DNA of 64,000 bases from Nocardia mikamii NBRC 108933 (GTDB taxonomy: Bacteria > Actinomycetota > Actinomycetes > Mycobacteriales > Mycobacteriaceae): positions 310,001-374,000 of the forward strand of contig NZ_BDCM01000003.1 of NCBI RefSeq assembly GCF_001613505.1, given 5' to 3'. Positions 18,265 through 26,815 of the stretch are shown piece by piece. Position 1 is the stretch's first letter; each line of letters opens with the position of its first letter. Position numbers and translations under genes: made by a program. A model generated the notes under the pieces. The model had not been told where the DNA came from, made no database searches, and saw only the letters and a program-made list of their open reading frames with translations.

Positions 18265-19280
18265 CTTCCGGTCGTCTGCAGACCGGGCAGATTCACATGC
18301 ATCGGCTTACCGTCCGGGCCGTCCACGAGGAAATTCGTTCCGCACACGTACATGTTCAGGAACGAGCCGTACGCACCGAGGCGCACCAGCTCCTTGTAGG
18401 TCGTGGGCAGGTTCTGCAGCACCCACTCGACATCGTCGGACTTCTGGTCGAGATTGTCCGAGACCCGGCCCAGCTGATCGAAGGTCGCCTTGAGGTCCGG
18501 GCGTGCCTGCTTCAGCAGATCGGTGAGATCGCCGGTGGCGCCGGCCAGTCGCGGCAGCGCCGCGCCGATCGGATCCCGGTCCGCGGCCAGGCCACTCACC
18601 AGCCGCTGCAATTCGGTCAGCGTGGTGTCGAAATCCTTGTTGTGATCGTCGATGGTCGCCAGCACCGTCTTCAGGTTCTCGATCACGCTGCCGATGAGGG
18701 CATCGCGGTCGGCCAGGGTCTTGGCGAACGAGCCGGAACTGTTCAGCAGGGCGACCAGGGTGCCGCCCTGTCCCTGGAAGACCTGCAGCAGCGCCTCGGT
18801 CAGGGAGTTGACCTGCTGCGGGTCCAGTCCGCGCAGCAGCGGTTTGAAACCACCCAGCAGCATGTCCAGGTCCAGCGCCGGCTTGGTCTTGTCCAGGCCG
18901 ATGGTGCCGCCGGAGTGCAGCACCTGCGCGGTGCCCGGGGCGTCCATCAGCTCCAGATACCGGTCACCCACCAGATTCTCGTAGCGCACGGCGGCGTGGG
19001 TGCTGGCATAGAGCTTGTACTGCCGGTCGACGTCGAAATCGACATGGGCCAGATGGTCCTTGCCGACCTTGACACTCTTCACCGAGCCGACCGGCACACC
19101 CGCGATGCGCACCTTGGACCCGGGCAGCATGCCCGAGGAACTGCTGAACACCGCGTGGTAGCCGTTCTCCCGGGCGAAGCGCATCTGCGAGAAGATGACG
19201 ACCAGCAGGGCCAGCACCAGCACCATCACGAGCGTGAAGATCCCGAGTTTGACGCTGGTGGCGTGTGGTTTGAGGCTCAC
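18249..19280 (-). CDS. mce4B: Mce family protein Mce4B
   Basis: A 343-residue Mce subunit: membrane anchor (LGIFTLVMVLVLALLVVIF), Mce domain (SGMLPGSKVRIAGVPVGSVK, RYENLVGDRYLEL), a helical region and a C-terminus with two Cys (MYVCGTNFLV and the final GRCSTK) that may pair. Its start overlaps the mce4A stop as ATGA. The YENLVGDRYLEL segment is typical of MceB proteins, which supports the letter assignment. Confidence 0.9.
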   Translation of the reverse strand: MSLKPHATSVKLGIFTLVMVLVLALLVVIFSQMRFARENGYHAVFSSSSGMLPGSKVRIAGVPVGSVKSVKVGKDHLAHVDFDVDRQYKLYASTHAAVRYENLVGDRYLELMDAPGTAQVLHSGGTIGLDKTKPALDLDMLLGGFKPLLRGLDPQQVNSLTEALLQVFQGQGGTLVALLNSSGSFAKTLADRDALIGSVIENLKTVLATIDDHNKDFDTTLTELQRLVSGLAADRDPIGAALPRLAGATGDLTDLLKQARPDLKATFDQLGRVSDNLDQKSDDVEWVLQNLPTTYKELVRLGAYGSFLNMYVCGTNFLVDGPDGKPMHVNLPGLQTTGRCSTK

Positions 19281-20494
19281 GGATTATCCACCCCCGGCAG
19301 ACCCGCGAACAGCAACTGGAAGACCCGGGGCCCGTTCAGATGGGTGGACAGTTCCGGTGTGTACACCCGTCCCTCGCTGGTGTCGGTGACCAGGAAGTTC
19401 GAGTGGCTACCGGGTTTGCGGTCGAGGATGCCCTCGCAGTGCGGGCCACCGGTCGCATTCACCTTCGGCAGATCCTTCGGATAGGAGTAGGGCGTGCCGC
19501 CCGGCATGAAGCTGGCGTTCAACGTCACCCACGGTCCGGTTCCGCCGAAGATCTCGTTGGCGCGCGGAATCGCGCCCGCGACACCTTCGACCAGGCAGAA
19601 CAGCGCGGGGTTGTATTCGTTGAGCAGTTCGGCCGTCGGCCGCAGCAGATCCAGTGCCGTCGACAGGCCGTTCTCGTTCTCCTTCAGCACCGCGCCCGTG
19701 GTGTCGGCCAGGCCGATCAGATTCACCAGCACCGCGTCGAGGCTGTCCTTGTGGCCGACGAGGGTCTTACTCGTCACGGCCGCGTTGTCGGTCGTGCGCA
19801 ACAGGTTCGGCGCGGTGTCGGCGTACAGGTTGGTGACTCCCACCGATGTCTGCAGATCGCGTTGCAGATCCGGCAGACTCGGATTGATATCGCGCAGATA
19901 TTCGTCACTGTCGACCAGCAGTTGACCGAGTTTGTCGCCGCGGCCCTGCAATGCGGTGCCGAGCGCGGTCAGCGTCGCGTTCAGTTTCTCCGGCGCGATC
20001 TTGCCGAGTACCTCGGTCAAATGCTGGAACAGCGTGTTGAATTCCACGGTCACCGACTGCGCGGTCAACGTGGCGCCGGCCTGCAGATGCTGCGCGGAGG
20101 GGACCTCCGGTTCGACGAAGTTCACGTATTTGGCGCCGAAGACCGTGGTCGACCGAATATCGACGGTCGAGTTCGCCGGCACCATTTTCAGTTGATCGGG
20201 GTCCATCGCGAGGGTCAGCCGAGCCTGGTCGCCGGTGTACGCGATATCGGAGACGTGGCCGATCTGCACACCGCGGATCTTGACCTTCGCGTCCTTGTCC
20301 ATCACCAGGCCCGCGCGCGGGGCGTCGAGATAGACCGGTTTCGAGGTGGTGAATCCGCCCACGAACATCGTCAGAGCGACGGCGACGATCGCGGCCAGAA
20401 ACAGAATCAGCGCCACCCCCGAAAGCTTGACACCCCATCCGGCGCCGAAAAACTTGCCGGCGCCTTCCTTTTCGACGAGTTTATTTGCCGCCAT
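19277..20494 (-). CDS. mce4A: Mce family protein Mce4A
   Basis: A 405-residue Mce subunit. The anchor is GVALILFLAAIVAVALTMF near residue 25; the Mce domain holds KVKIRGVQIGHVSDI and FGAKYVNFVEP, typical of MceA proteins, and the helical region follows. Cys residues at ALFCLVEGVAG and GPHCEGIL could form a disulfide. The ATG at 20494, five bases after the yrbE4B stop, gives the family-typical N-terminus; the frame runs 71 codons further upstream inside yrbE4B and is not real. MceA proteins are thought to help bind or pass on the sterol. Confidence 0.9.
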   Translation of the reverse strand: MAANKLVEKEGAGKFFGAGWGVKLSGVALILFLAAIVAVALTMFVGGFTTSKPVYLDAPRAGLVMDKDAKVKIRGVQIGHVSDIAYTGDQARLTLAMDPDQLKMVPANSTVDIRSTTVFGAKYVNFVEPEVPSAQHLQAGATLTAQSVTVEFNTLFQHLTEVLGKIAPEKLNATLTALGTALQGRGDKLGQLLVDSDEYLRDINPSLPDLQRDLQTSVGVTNLYADTAPNLLRTTDNAAVTSKTLVGHKDSLDAVLVNLIGLADTTGAVLKENENGLSTALDLLRPTAELLNEYNPALFCLVEGVAGAIPRANEIFGGTGPWVTLNASFMPGGTPYSYPKDLPKVNATGGPHCEGILDRKPGSHSNFLVTDTSEGRVYTPELSTHLNGPRVFQLLFAGLPGVDNP

Positions 20495-20499
20495 ACCGC

Positions 20500-21351
20500 C
20501 TACCCGGAGAGATGGAAGTTGCCGGAGGTGCCGTAGATCGCCAGCGACATCAGCAGGGTCACCGACACCACTGCCACCAGCGAGGCGCGCACCGCGTTTC
20601 CGACCGCGATTCCGACACCGACCGGTCCACCGGTCGCGTTGTAGCCGTAGTAGGTGTGAATCATCATGACCGCCAAGGCCATGAGGATCGCCTGCACGAA
20701 CGACCACAGGATGTCACTGGGAATCAGGAATGTGGAGAAGTAATGGTCGTACACACCGGCCGACTGGCCGTAGATGACGACCGTGGCGAAGCGGCTCGCG
20801 ACGAACGACGCGATGACCGCCAGCGCGTAGAGCGGAACGATCGCGATCATGCCCGCCAGCACGCGGGTGCCGACCAGGAAGGGCATCGGCCGGATCGCCA
20901 TGGATTCCAGGGCGTCGATCTCCTCGGCCACCCGCATGGCGCCCAGCTGGGCCGTCGCGCCGGCGCCGATGGTCGCCGCCAACCCGATGCCCGAGATCAC
21001 CGGTGCCGCGATCCGCACGTTGAGGAATGCGGCGAAGAATCCGGTCAGCGCCTCGACACCGATATTGCCCAGCGAGCTGTAGCCCTGCACCGCGATGGTG
21101 CCGCCGGTGAACAGGGTGAGGAAGCCGACGATCACCACCGTGCCGCCGATCACCGCCAAAGCGCCTGTGCCCATGCTGATTTCGGCGATCAGGCGAATGG
21201 TTTCGGTGCGGTAGTGCGAGAACGCCTTCGGTACCGAAGCCAGCGACTTCGCGTAGAACTGGGCGTGATGCCCGATTCCGTCCATCGAACTCGACACCCG
21301 CCGCACACGTCGAACAGTACGGGGGAAGCGGGACTGGATTACGAACGCCAT
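20500..21351 (-). CDS. yrbE4B: YrbE4B, Mce4 transporter permease
   Basis: A 283-residue MlaE/YrbE permease with five or six membrane segments (LAVIGGTVVIVGFLTLFTGG, VLAGMIAIVPLYALAVIASF, VVAVVSVTLLMSLAIYG). The conserved cytoplasmic EQ-loop equivalent, MRVAEEIDALESMAIRPMPF, is present; it contacts the ATPase (MceG/Mkl), which is encoded elsewhere. The N-terminus is an amphipathic helix. It follows yrbE4A by four bases. YrbE4A and YrbE4B would form the permease dimer of the Mce4 sterol importer. Confidence 0.92.
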   Translation of the reverse strand: MAFVIQSRFPRTVRRVRRVSSSMDGIGHHAQFYAKSLASVPKAFSHYRTETIRLIAEISMGTGALAVIGGTVVIVGFLTLFTGGTIAVQGYSSLGNIGVEALTGFFAAFLNVRIAAPVISGIGLAATIGAGATAQLGAMRVAEEIDALESMAIRPMPFLVGTRVLAGMIAIVPLYALAVIASFVASRFATVVIYGQSAGVYDHYFSTFLIPSDILWSFVQAILMALAVMMIHTYYGYNATGGPVGVGIAVGNAVRASLVAVVSVTLLMSLAIYGTSGNFHLSG

Positions 21352-21355
21352 CGGA

Positions 21356-22120
21356 TCACCGCACCGTGAACTTGATACCGACGGCGGTGACCACGACGTT
21401 CACCACGAACAGAGCCATGAAGGAGAAAACCACCGTCTGGTTGACCGCGTCACCCACACTCTTGGGACCGCCCTTGACGTTGAGGCCGAGATAGCAGGCC
21501 ATCAGTCCGGCGATCAGACCGAACAGCGCGGCCTTGACCTCGGAGATCACCAACTCCGGCGTATGGGTGAGCAGGGTGAGCCCGTTGACGAAGGCGCCGG
21601 GGTTGACTCCCTGCAGAAGAACCGAGAACAGGAAGCCGCCGGCGATACCGATCGTCGAGACCAGGCCGTTGAGCAGCGCCGCGACGAACATCGAGGCGAG
21701 TACGCGAGGGACCACCAGGCGATGGATCGGGTCGATGCCGAGCACCTTCATGGCGTCGATTTCTTCCCGGATCGTGCGGGCACCCAGGTCCGCGCAGATC
21801 GCGGTGGCGCCGGCGCCGGCGACGATCAGTACCGTCACGATCGGACCGACCTGGGTGACGGTTCCGAATGCGGCGCCCGCGCCGGAGAGATCGGCCGCGC
21901 CGATTTCGCGCAACAGAATATTCAGCGTAAAGCTCACCAGAACTGTGAACGGGATCGCGACCAGGATGGTCGGGATGATCGACACCCGTGCGACGAACCA
22001 CGACTGGTCGACGAATTCCCGTCGCTGAAATGGCGGACGTATCAAGGCCCGCGCCACAGCGGCCACGAGTTCGAAGAACCCGCCGACCGCACGCAACGGC
22101 ACGGCAAGAACCTCGTTCAT
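21356..22120 (-). CDS. yrbE4A: YrbE4A, Mce4 transporter permease
   Basis: The first gene of the mce4 operon, a 254-residue MlaE/YrbE permease. The coupling loop ARTIREEIDAMKVLGIDPIH near residue 120 is intact, and the membrane segments include TILVAIPFTVLVSFTLNILL and FMALFVVNVVVTAVGI. It forms the other half of the Mce4 permease with YrbE4B. The upstream 280 bp contain two KstR-type boxes (22197-22210, 22276-22289), so the operon is probably induced when sterol metabolites release KstR. Confidence 0.92.
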   Translation of the reverse strand: MNEVLAVPLRAVGGFFELVAAVARALIRPPFQRREFVDQSWFVARVSIIPTILVAIPFTVLVSFTLNILLREIGAADLSGAGAAFGTVTQVGPIVTVLIVAGAGATAICADLGARTIREEIDAMKVLGIDPIHRLVVPRVLASMFVAALLNGLVSTIGIAGGFLFSVLLQGVNPGAFVNGLTLLTHTPELVISEVKAALFGLIAGLMACYLGLNVKGGPKSVGDAVNQTVVFSFMALFVVNVVVTAVGIKFTVR

Positions 22121-22196
22121 TCCGCGATTCCTCCTTGCCGACCCGTACGCGCAACGCTGCGCCAGCGAGCCTCCACACCTCTTCCGCTCCGAAGAT

Positions 22197-22210
22197 TAGA
22201 ACACGTTCAC
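22197..22210. promoter_or_regulatory. KstR-type operator, mce4 promoter (proximal)
   Basis: TAGAACACGTTCAC matches the known KstR consensus TnnAACnnGTTnnA at every fixed base except the last. It lies about 77 bp before the yrbE4A start. It shares its flank (CTCCGAAG just before the box) with the second box 79 bp away, suggesting a duplication. Confidence 0.75.
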
Positions 22211-22275
22211 ATCGAATCGGAAGAGAATTTGACATTTTTGACCTGCTCTTTTCATCCGAGCTTCAGCTCCGAAGC

Positions 22276-22289
22276 TAGAACAGGTTCAT
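22276..22289. promoter_or_regulatory. KstR-type operator, mce4 promoter (distal)
   Basis: TAGAACAGGTTCAT keeps the AGAAC/GTTC core of the KstR consensus; only the last base differs. It lies 156 bp before yrbE4A and is preceded by the same CTCCGAAG as the proximal box. Confidence 0.7.
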
Positions 22290-22399
22290 ACGGTGTACAG
22301 AACGCCTTTGTGAGGCACCACACAACCATCGACCCCCATGTCTACCAAGTGCGAGACCGCCGATCAACCGGAGTTGGACGGACGACCTGCACCTGATAA

Positions 22400-23317
22400 T
22401 CAGCCGAGATCGTGCAGCGAACTCGCAGAAAACGTACGCCCGGCGGGGCGCTCGGCGAAGTAGGTGCCGAGTGTGTCGGCCAGCGCGTCGGCACTCCATT
22501 CCGCGCCGGCGGCGTCGAAGCGCGCCTCGACTTCGGGCGCGGCCATCAGCGCGACCATCGGGCCGTACACGACGAACACCTGACCGTTGATCGCGTCGGC
22601 GCCCGGAGAGGCCAGGTAGGCGACGAGCCGTGCGACGTGGTCCGGCGACAGCGGGTCCACATCGCCTTCGGGAGCGGCGGAGAAGACCGATTCCGTCATG
22701 GCGGTCCGGGCCCGCGGGCAGATGGCGTTGGCGCGCACGCCGTATCGCGACAAACCACGCGAGGCGGACAGCGTCAGTGCGGTGATTCCGGCTTTCGCGG
22801 CCGCGTAATTCGGCTGCCCTTCCGGACCCAGCAAACCGGCTTCCGAGGAAGTGTTGATCAGGCGCCCGTAAATTGGAGCACCGGATTCCTTCGATTTACC
22901 GCGCCAGTAGGCCGCGGCATTCCGCGACAACAGGAAATGGCCGCGCAGATGGACCGCGAGGACCGCGTCCCAGTCCTCGTCGGAGAGATTGAAAAGCATG
23001 CGGTCGCGGACGATCCCCGCATTGTTGACGACGATGTCCACACCGCCGAAGGTCTCGTCCGCGGTACGAATCAGGGCGTCGGCGGTGGCGCGCTCGGCCA
23101 CACTGCCACCCACGAATTCCGCTTTCGCGCCCAGCGCGCGAATATCGGCGAGGGTGGCGGCCACCGCATCGCTTTCGGCCAGATCGTTGACCACCACCGA
23201 GGCACCGGCCCCGGCCAGCGCCAGCGCTTCGGCCCGCCCGAGGCCCGCGCCGGCTCCGGTCACGATCGCTACCTTGCCGGACAGATCCGTCCCCGACTGA
23301 TTCGACGATTCACTCAC
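22400..23317 (-). CDS. hsd4A: short-chain dehydrogenase Hsd4A
   Basis: A 305-residue SDR corresponding to Rv3502c. The NAD-binding TGAGAGLGRAEAL, the VVNNAGIVRD strand, the Ser of INTSSEAG and the YAAAKAG active-site motif are present. The C-terminal ~60 residues extend beyond a minimal SDR, as in the dehydrogenase half of multifunctional beta-oxidation enzymes. Hsd4A proteins in mycobacteria oxidise beta-hydroxyacyl-CoA steroid side chains and 17-beta-hydroxysteroids. The GTG at 23317 gives MSESSNQ. It is upstream of mce4 on the same strand and has its own perfect KstR-type box 11 bp before the start. Confidence 0.85.
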   Translation of the reverse strand: MSESSNQSGTDLSGKVAIVTGAGAGLGRAEALALAGAGASVVVNDLAESDAVAATLADIRALGAKAEFVGGSVAERATADALIRTADETFGGVDIVVNNAGIVRDRMLFNLSDEDWDAVLAVHLRGHFLLSRNAAAYWRGKSKESGAPIYGRLINTSSEAGLLGPEGQPNYAAAKAGITALTLSASRGLSRYGVRANAICPRARTAMTESVFSAAPEGDVDPLSPDHVARLVAYLASPGADAINGQVFVVYGPMVALMAAPEVEARFDAAGAEWSADALADTLGTYFAERPAGRTFSASSLHDLG

Positions 23318-23327
23318 GCCGTGACTC

Positions 23328-23341
23328 TAGAACGTGTTCCA
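23328..23341. promoter_or_regulatory. KstR-type operator, hsd4A promoter
   Basis: TAGAACGTGTTCCA matches TnnAACnnGTTnnA at all fixed positions. It begins 11 bp upstream of the hsd4A GTG and lies between hsd4A and the fdxD stop, so it would control hsd4A independently of fdxD. Confidence 0.85.
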
Positions 23342-23361
23342 GTTATCGGCAAGCATCCATT

Positions 23362-23550
23362 TCACTGCAACCGCAGGGCGGCCTTCGGGCATTGCGCGAC
23401 GGCGGTCTCGACGTCGGAGAGCCGATCCTCGGGCACGTCGGCGGTGCGGATGTGCAGCTGGTCCTCATCGTCGAGTTCGAAGACGTCGGGGGCGATTCCG
23501 ACGCAGATTCCGTTGGCCTCGCACTGGTCGAAATCCACACTGACCTTCAT
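23362..23550 (-). CDS. fdxD: 3Fe-4S type ferredoxin FdxD
   Basis: A 62-residue ferredoxin of the kind that serves cytochrome P450s: Cys10 and Cys16 in DQCEANGICVGIAPDVFEL and a third Cys in VAQCPKAAL, with no fourth Cys, as in 3Fe-4S proteins. It matches Rv3503c. The ATG at 23550 follows a near-ideal AAGGAG; the longer frame has no binding site. It is KstR-controlled by position and is a plausible electron donor for CYP125 (41665-42939) or for other oxygenases of the pathway, which is inference. Confidence 0.88.
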   Translation of the reverse strand: MKVSVDFDQCEANGICVGIAPDVFELDDEDQLHIRTADVPEDRLSDVETAVAQCPKAALRLQ

Positions 23551-23637
23551 TGATAACTCCTTCACCACCAGGTAGTGCCGAGCCTACAAGCCCGGCCGGG
23601 CCGCTGCGGCCGAAGCGGCCGGATTCGGTTTCCATAC

Positions 23638-23651
23638 TGGAACATGTTTCA
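23638..23651. promoter_or_regulatory. KstR-type operator between fdxD and fadE26
   Basis: TGGAACATGTTTCA matches every fixed base of TnnAACnnGTTnnA. It is in the divergent promoter region, 88 bp before fdxD and 122 bp before fadE26, so one site probably controls both units. Confidence 0.85.
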
Positions 23652-23772
23652 GTAGATATGCAATGATCGACGTCAGGGCGGATCGGCCCAGCGCGGACCG
23701 CCGCCGGACCGATCGTCACAGGGGCGATGTCGTCACATCCGCCATCACATCACCGAGTACGAGGTAACCGCC

Positions 23773-24966
23773 ATGCGGATTGCTTATACCGAGCAACAGG
23801 AGCAGCTGCGCGCCGAGCTCCGCGAATATTTCGCCAAGCTGATCACGCCGGAGCGCCGCGAGGCCTTGTCGTCGCAGACCGGTGAGTACGGGCACGGCAA
23901 CGTCTACCGCGAGGTCGTTCAGCAGATGGGCCACGACGGCTGGCTCACCCTCGGCTGGCCCAAGGAGTACGGCGGCCAGGATCGCTCGACGATGGATCAG
24001 CTGATCTTCACCGACGAGGCGGCCGTCGCGGGTGCGCCGGTGCCGTTCCTGACCATCAACTCGGTGGCGCCCACGATCATGCACTACGGCACCGAGGAGC
24101 AGAAGAGGTTCTTCCTGCCCAAGATCTCGGCGGGCGAATTGCACTTCTCCATCGGTTATTCCGAGCCGGGCGCGGGCACCGACCTGGCGTCGCTGCGCAC
24201 CACCGCCGTCCGCGACGGTGACGACTGGGTGATCAACGGCCAGAAGATGTGGACCAGCCTCATCCAGTACGCCGACTACATCTGGCTGGCCGCCCGCACC
24301 GACCCGACCGCCAAGAAGCACAAGGGCATCAGCATGTTCATCGTGCCGACCTCGGCCGAGGGCTTCTCCTGGACGCCCGTGCACACGATGGCCGGGCCCG
24401 ACACCAGCGCCACCTACTACCAGGACGTGCGGGTGCCGCATTCGGCGATGGTCGGCCCCGAGAACGGCGGCTGGGCGCTGGTCACCAATCAGCTCAACCA
24501 CGAGCGGGTGGCGCTGACCTCGGCGGCGCCGCTGGCGCTGGCGGTCGCGCAGACCACCGAATGGGCGCGCGACACCAAGGATTCCAGCGGCGCGCGCGTG
24601 ATCGACAGCGAGTGGGTGCGGCTGAATCTGGCGCGGGTCCACGCCCAGGTGGAATTCCTCAAACTGCTGAACTGGGAGATCGCCTCGGGCGCCGATGCGG
24701 GCGGCGACGCCGCGCCCCGGCCGTGGGATGCCTCCACCTGCAAGGTGCTCGGCACCGAATTGGCCACCGAGGCCTACCGACTGCTGATGGAGATCCTCGG
24801 ACCGCAGGCATACCTGCGGCAGGACTCCCCCGGCGCGCAGCTGCGCGGACGGCTCGAGCGGATGCATCGCGCCTGCCTGATCCTGACCTTCGGCGGCGGC
24901 ACCAACGAGGTGCAGCGCGACATCATCGCGATGACCGCCCTCAAACAGCCCGCTGCCGCCCGCTGA
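23773..24966 (+). CDS. fadE26: steroid side-chain acyl-CoA dehydrogenase FadE26 (ChsE4)
   Basis: A 397-residue acyl-CoA dehydrogenase matching Rv3504. FAD-binding and substrate segments are visible: IGYSEPGAGTDLASLRT near residue 130, WVINGQKMWTS near 155, and the C-terminal LTFGGGTNEVQRDIIA. With FadE27 it forms an alpha2beta2 enzyme in M. tuberculosis that starts beta-oxidation of the cholesterol side chain at the C26-CoA stage. A GAGG before ATG 23773 supports the start. fadE27 follows 40 bp later on the same strand. Confidence 0.92.
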   Translation: MRIAYTEQQEQLRAELREYFAKLITPERREALSSQTGEYGHGNVYREVVQQMGHDGWLTLGWPKEYGGQDRSTMDQLIFTDEAAVAGAPVPFLTINSVAPTIMHYGTEEQKRFFLPKISAGELHFSIGYSEPGAGTDLASLRTTAVRDGDDWVINGQKMWTSLIQYADYIWLAARTDPTAKKHKGISMFIVPTSAEGFSWTPVHTMAGPDTSATYYQDVRVPHSAMVGPENGGWALVTNQLNHERVALTSAAPLALAVAQTTEWARDTKDSSGARVIDSEWVRLNLARVHAQVEFLKLLNWEIASGADAGGDAAPRPWDASTCKVLGTELATEAYRLLMEILGPQAYLRQDSPGAQLRGRLERMHRACLILTFGGGTNEVQRDIIAMTALKQPAAAR

Positions 24967-25006
24967 GCCGCGGACCGGTCGGAAACGTCGAAAACTAGGA
25001 ACAACG

Positions 25007-26104
25007 ATGGATTTCACACTTACCGAGGGCCAGCAGGATCTCGCGCGGCTGACCGGCGACGTCTGCGCCAAACTCGTCACCGCCGACCGGCTGCGGGAAC
25101 TGGACAAGGCCGAGGTCCGCTTCGACGACCAACTCTGGCGGTCGCTGGCCGAGACCGGCGTGCTGGCGGCCGCGCTACCGGAATCGGTGGGCGGCAGCGG
25201 ACTCGGCGCGCTGGAACAGACCGCGATTCTGCGGGAGATCGGCAAATCCGCCGCCCCCGTGCCCTATCTATGGTCGGTCGTCCTCGGCGCCGGCGCGCTG
25301 GCCCGCTGGGGTGACCGGGCGCAGCGTGAGCTGGCGGCGAAAGCCGGTGCGGGCGAGACGATTCTGACCGTGGCACTGTCGGAGGAACGCAACTGGGAGC
25401 CGGCGAAGCCGACCACGACCGCGACCGAGGACGGCGGCTGGAAGCTGGTCGGCGCCAAGACGGTCGTCCCCTTCGCGGCGCAGGCGGCGCGCATCCTGGT
25501 GCCCGCCACGGTTTCCGGCAAGGCCGCGGTATTCCTGGTCGATCCGGCGGACGCGCGCGTCACGCCGCAGCAGGTGGTCGACCGCAGCCCGCAGGCCGAG
25601 GTCGAATTCGACTCCACCCCCGCCGAATTGGTCGGCACGGTGGACGACGGCGCCGAAATCCTCGCGTGGCTGCTGAACCACGGCTGGCTCGGCCTGGCGG
25701 CACAGCAACTCGGAACCCTGGAGCGCGCGGTCGAACTCGTCGCCGAGTACGGCCGCGAGCGTGAGCAGTTCAATCGCAAGATCGGCAGCTTCCAGGCGGT
25801 CGCGCAGCGGCTGGCCGACGGCTACATCGACCTGCAGGGGCTGCGGCTGGCGGTCACCCAGGCCGCGTGGCGGGTCGACGAGGGTCTGCCGGCGGAGGCG
25901 GAGATCCACACCGCCAAATTCTGGGCCGCCGAGGCCGGTCACCGCATCGCCCACACCGCCGTGCACGTGCACGGTGGCGTCGGCATCGACCGCGACCATA
26001 TCGTCCAGTGCTATTTCACCGCCGCCAAGCACAACGAGTTCGCGCTCGGCGGCGCCACCGATCACCTGCGCGCTCTGGGCACCCTCCTGGCCGAGGCCCA
26101 CTGA
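25007..26104 (+). CDS. fadE27: steroid side-chain acyl-CoA dehydrogenase FadE27 (ChsE5)
   Basis: A 365-residue acyl-CoA dehydrogenase subunit matching Rv3505. The N-terminal MDFTLTEGQQDLARL helix, REREQFNRKIGSFQAVAQRL and HVHGGVGIDRDHIVQCYF are typical of the partner subunit of ChsE4. This subunit completes two active sites per heterotetramer and carries part of the FAD site. Its 3' end overlaps the convergent P-loop gene by 43 bp, and an 18-bp hairpin plus T-rich stretch immediately after its stop probably ends its transcript inside that gene. Confidence 0.92.
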   Translation: MDFTLTEGQQDLARLTGDVCAKLVTADRLRELDKAEVRFDDQLWRSLAETGVLAAALPESVGGSGLGALEQTAILREIGKSAAPVPYLWSVVLGAGALARWGDRAQRELAAKAGAGETILTVALSEERNWEPAKPTTTATEDGGWKLVGAKTVVPFAAQAARILVPATVSGKAAVFLVDPADARVTPQQVVDRSPQAEVEFDSTPAELVGTVDDGAEILAWLLNHGWLGLAAQQLGTLERAVELVAEYGREREQFNRKIGSFQAVAQRLADGYIDLQGLRLAVTQAAWRVDEGLPAEAEIHTAKFWAAEAGHRIAHTAVHVHGGVGIDRDHIVQCYFTAAKHNEFALGGATDHLRALGTLLAEAH

Positions 26105-26655
26105 CGCAGGCGCTCGCCCGGGCCGAACCGCCGCTCCACCGGTTCGGCCCGGGCGAGTATTTCTCCGACCGTCTCCTCGACGGTGAGATCCGTTGTGTCG
26201 AGCCATAATCCGATGCGGGGCGTTTCCGCGTGCAGGACGGTGTCGAGCTGGTCGACGGTGAAGACCCCGTAGGCCTTCTTGTCTCGACCGGCCTCACGCC
26301 GAGCCACCGCGGCCGGACGCGGCGCCAGCACGACCACGTACACCGGGTCGGTGCGGATCTGCTCGACCATCCACGGCAGCGATTCGCCCAGGACGACGTC
26401 CTGGACGACCGCCGTGAATCCCGCGTCGGCGTACTCGTCGGCCGTCGCGGCCGCCAGACGGTGCCGTAACCGCAACTGCCGCAGGGCTTCTTCGCTCGGT
26501 TCGCCGGACATCTCGGCGCGGCCACCGACCACGAAACGACGGAACACGTCACCGTGGACATGGGCGGAACGGGGCAGACGTTCGGCGAGAGCCTGCGCGA
26601 CCGTCGATTTTCCGGCCGCTTGGATACCGGTGATGAGATAGACGGCACTCGACAT
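26062..26655 (-). CDS. P-loop kinase-like protein (AAA/phosphotransferase fold)
   Basis: A 197-residue protein with a Walker A motif at the start (YLITGIQAAGKSTVAQALAE, residues 6-25) and a probable lid/substrate region with GDVFRRFV. The C-terminal part carries the acidic IGLWLDTTDLTVEETV. This is the architecture of small zeta-toxin/chloramphenicol-phosphotransferase-like or shikimate-kinase-like enzymes; the substrate cannot be named. The ATG at 26655 is chosen because the P-loop strand follows at once; the frame is open 20 codons further. The last 14 codons overlap fadE27, and codons just before contain that gene's terminator hairpin. Confidence 0.65.
   Translation of the reverse strand: MSSAVYLITGIQAAGKSTVAQALAERLPRSAHVHGDVFRRFVVGGRAEMSGEPSEEALRQLRLRHRLAAATADEYADAGFTAVVQDVVLGESLPWMVEQIRTDPVYVVVLAPRPAAVARREAGRDKKAYGVFTVDQLDTVLHAETPRIGLWLDTTDLTVEETVGEILARAEPVERRFGPGERLRQWASARRVPRARR
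26113..26157 (+). terminator. long hairpin terminating fadE27
   Basis: A perfect 18-bp stem (26113-26130 with 26140-26157) with a nine-base loop starts eight bases after the fadE27 stop. It is followed on the plus strand by TATTTCT. It lies within the coding sequence of the convergent P-loop gene. Confidence 0.75.
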
Positions 26656-26815
26656 GGCCGGACGGTATCGCGCGGAGCACTCGACCGCGAGGGATTTTCG
26701 CACTCGGTGCAGCATCGGAGCAGGTCAGGATCGGTCCGGCGACTCGCCCGATGAGTTTGGCGCGCCCACGGCGTCCCAATTGACGACACGTACCGATGCC
26801 GCGAGAGGACCGAGC

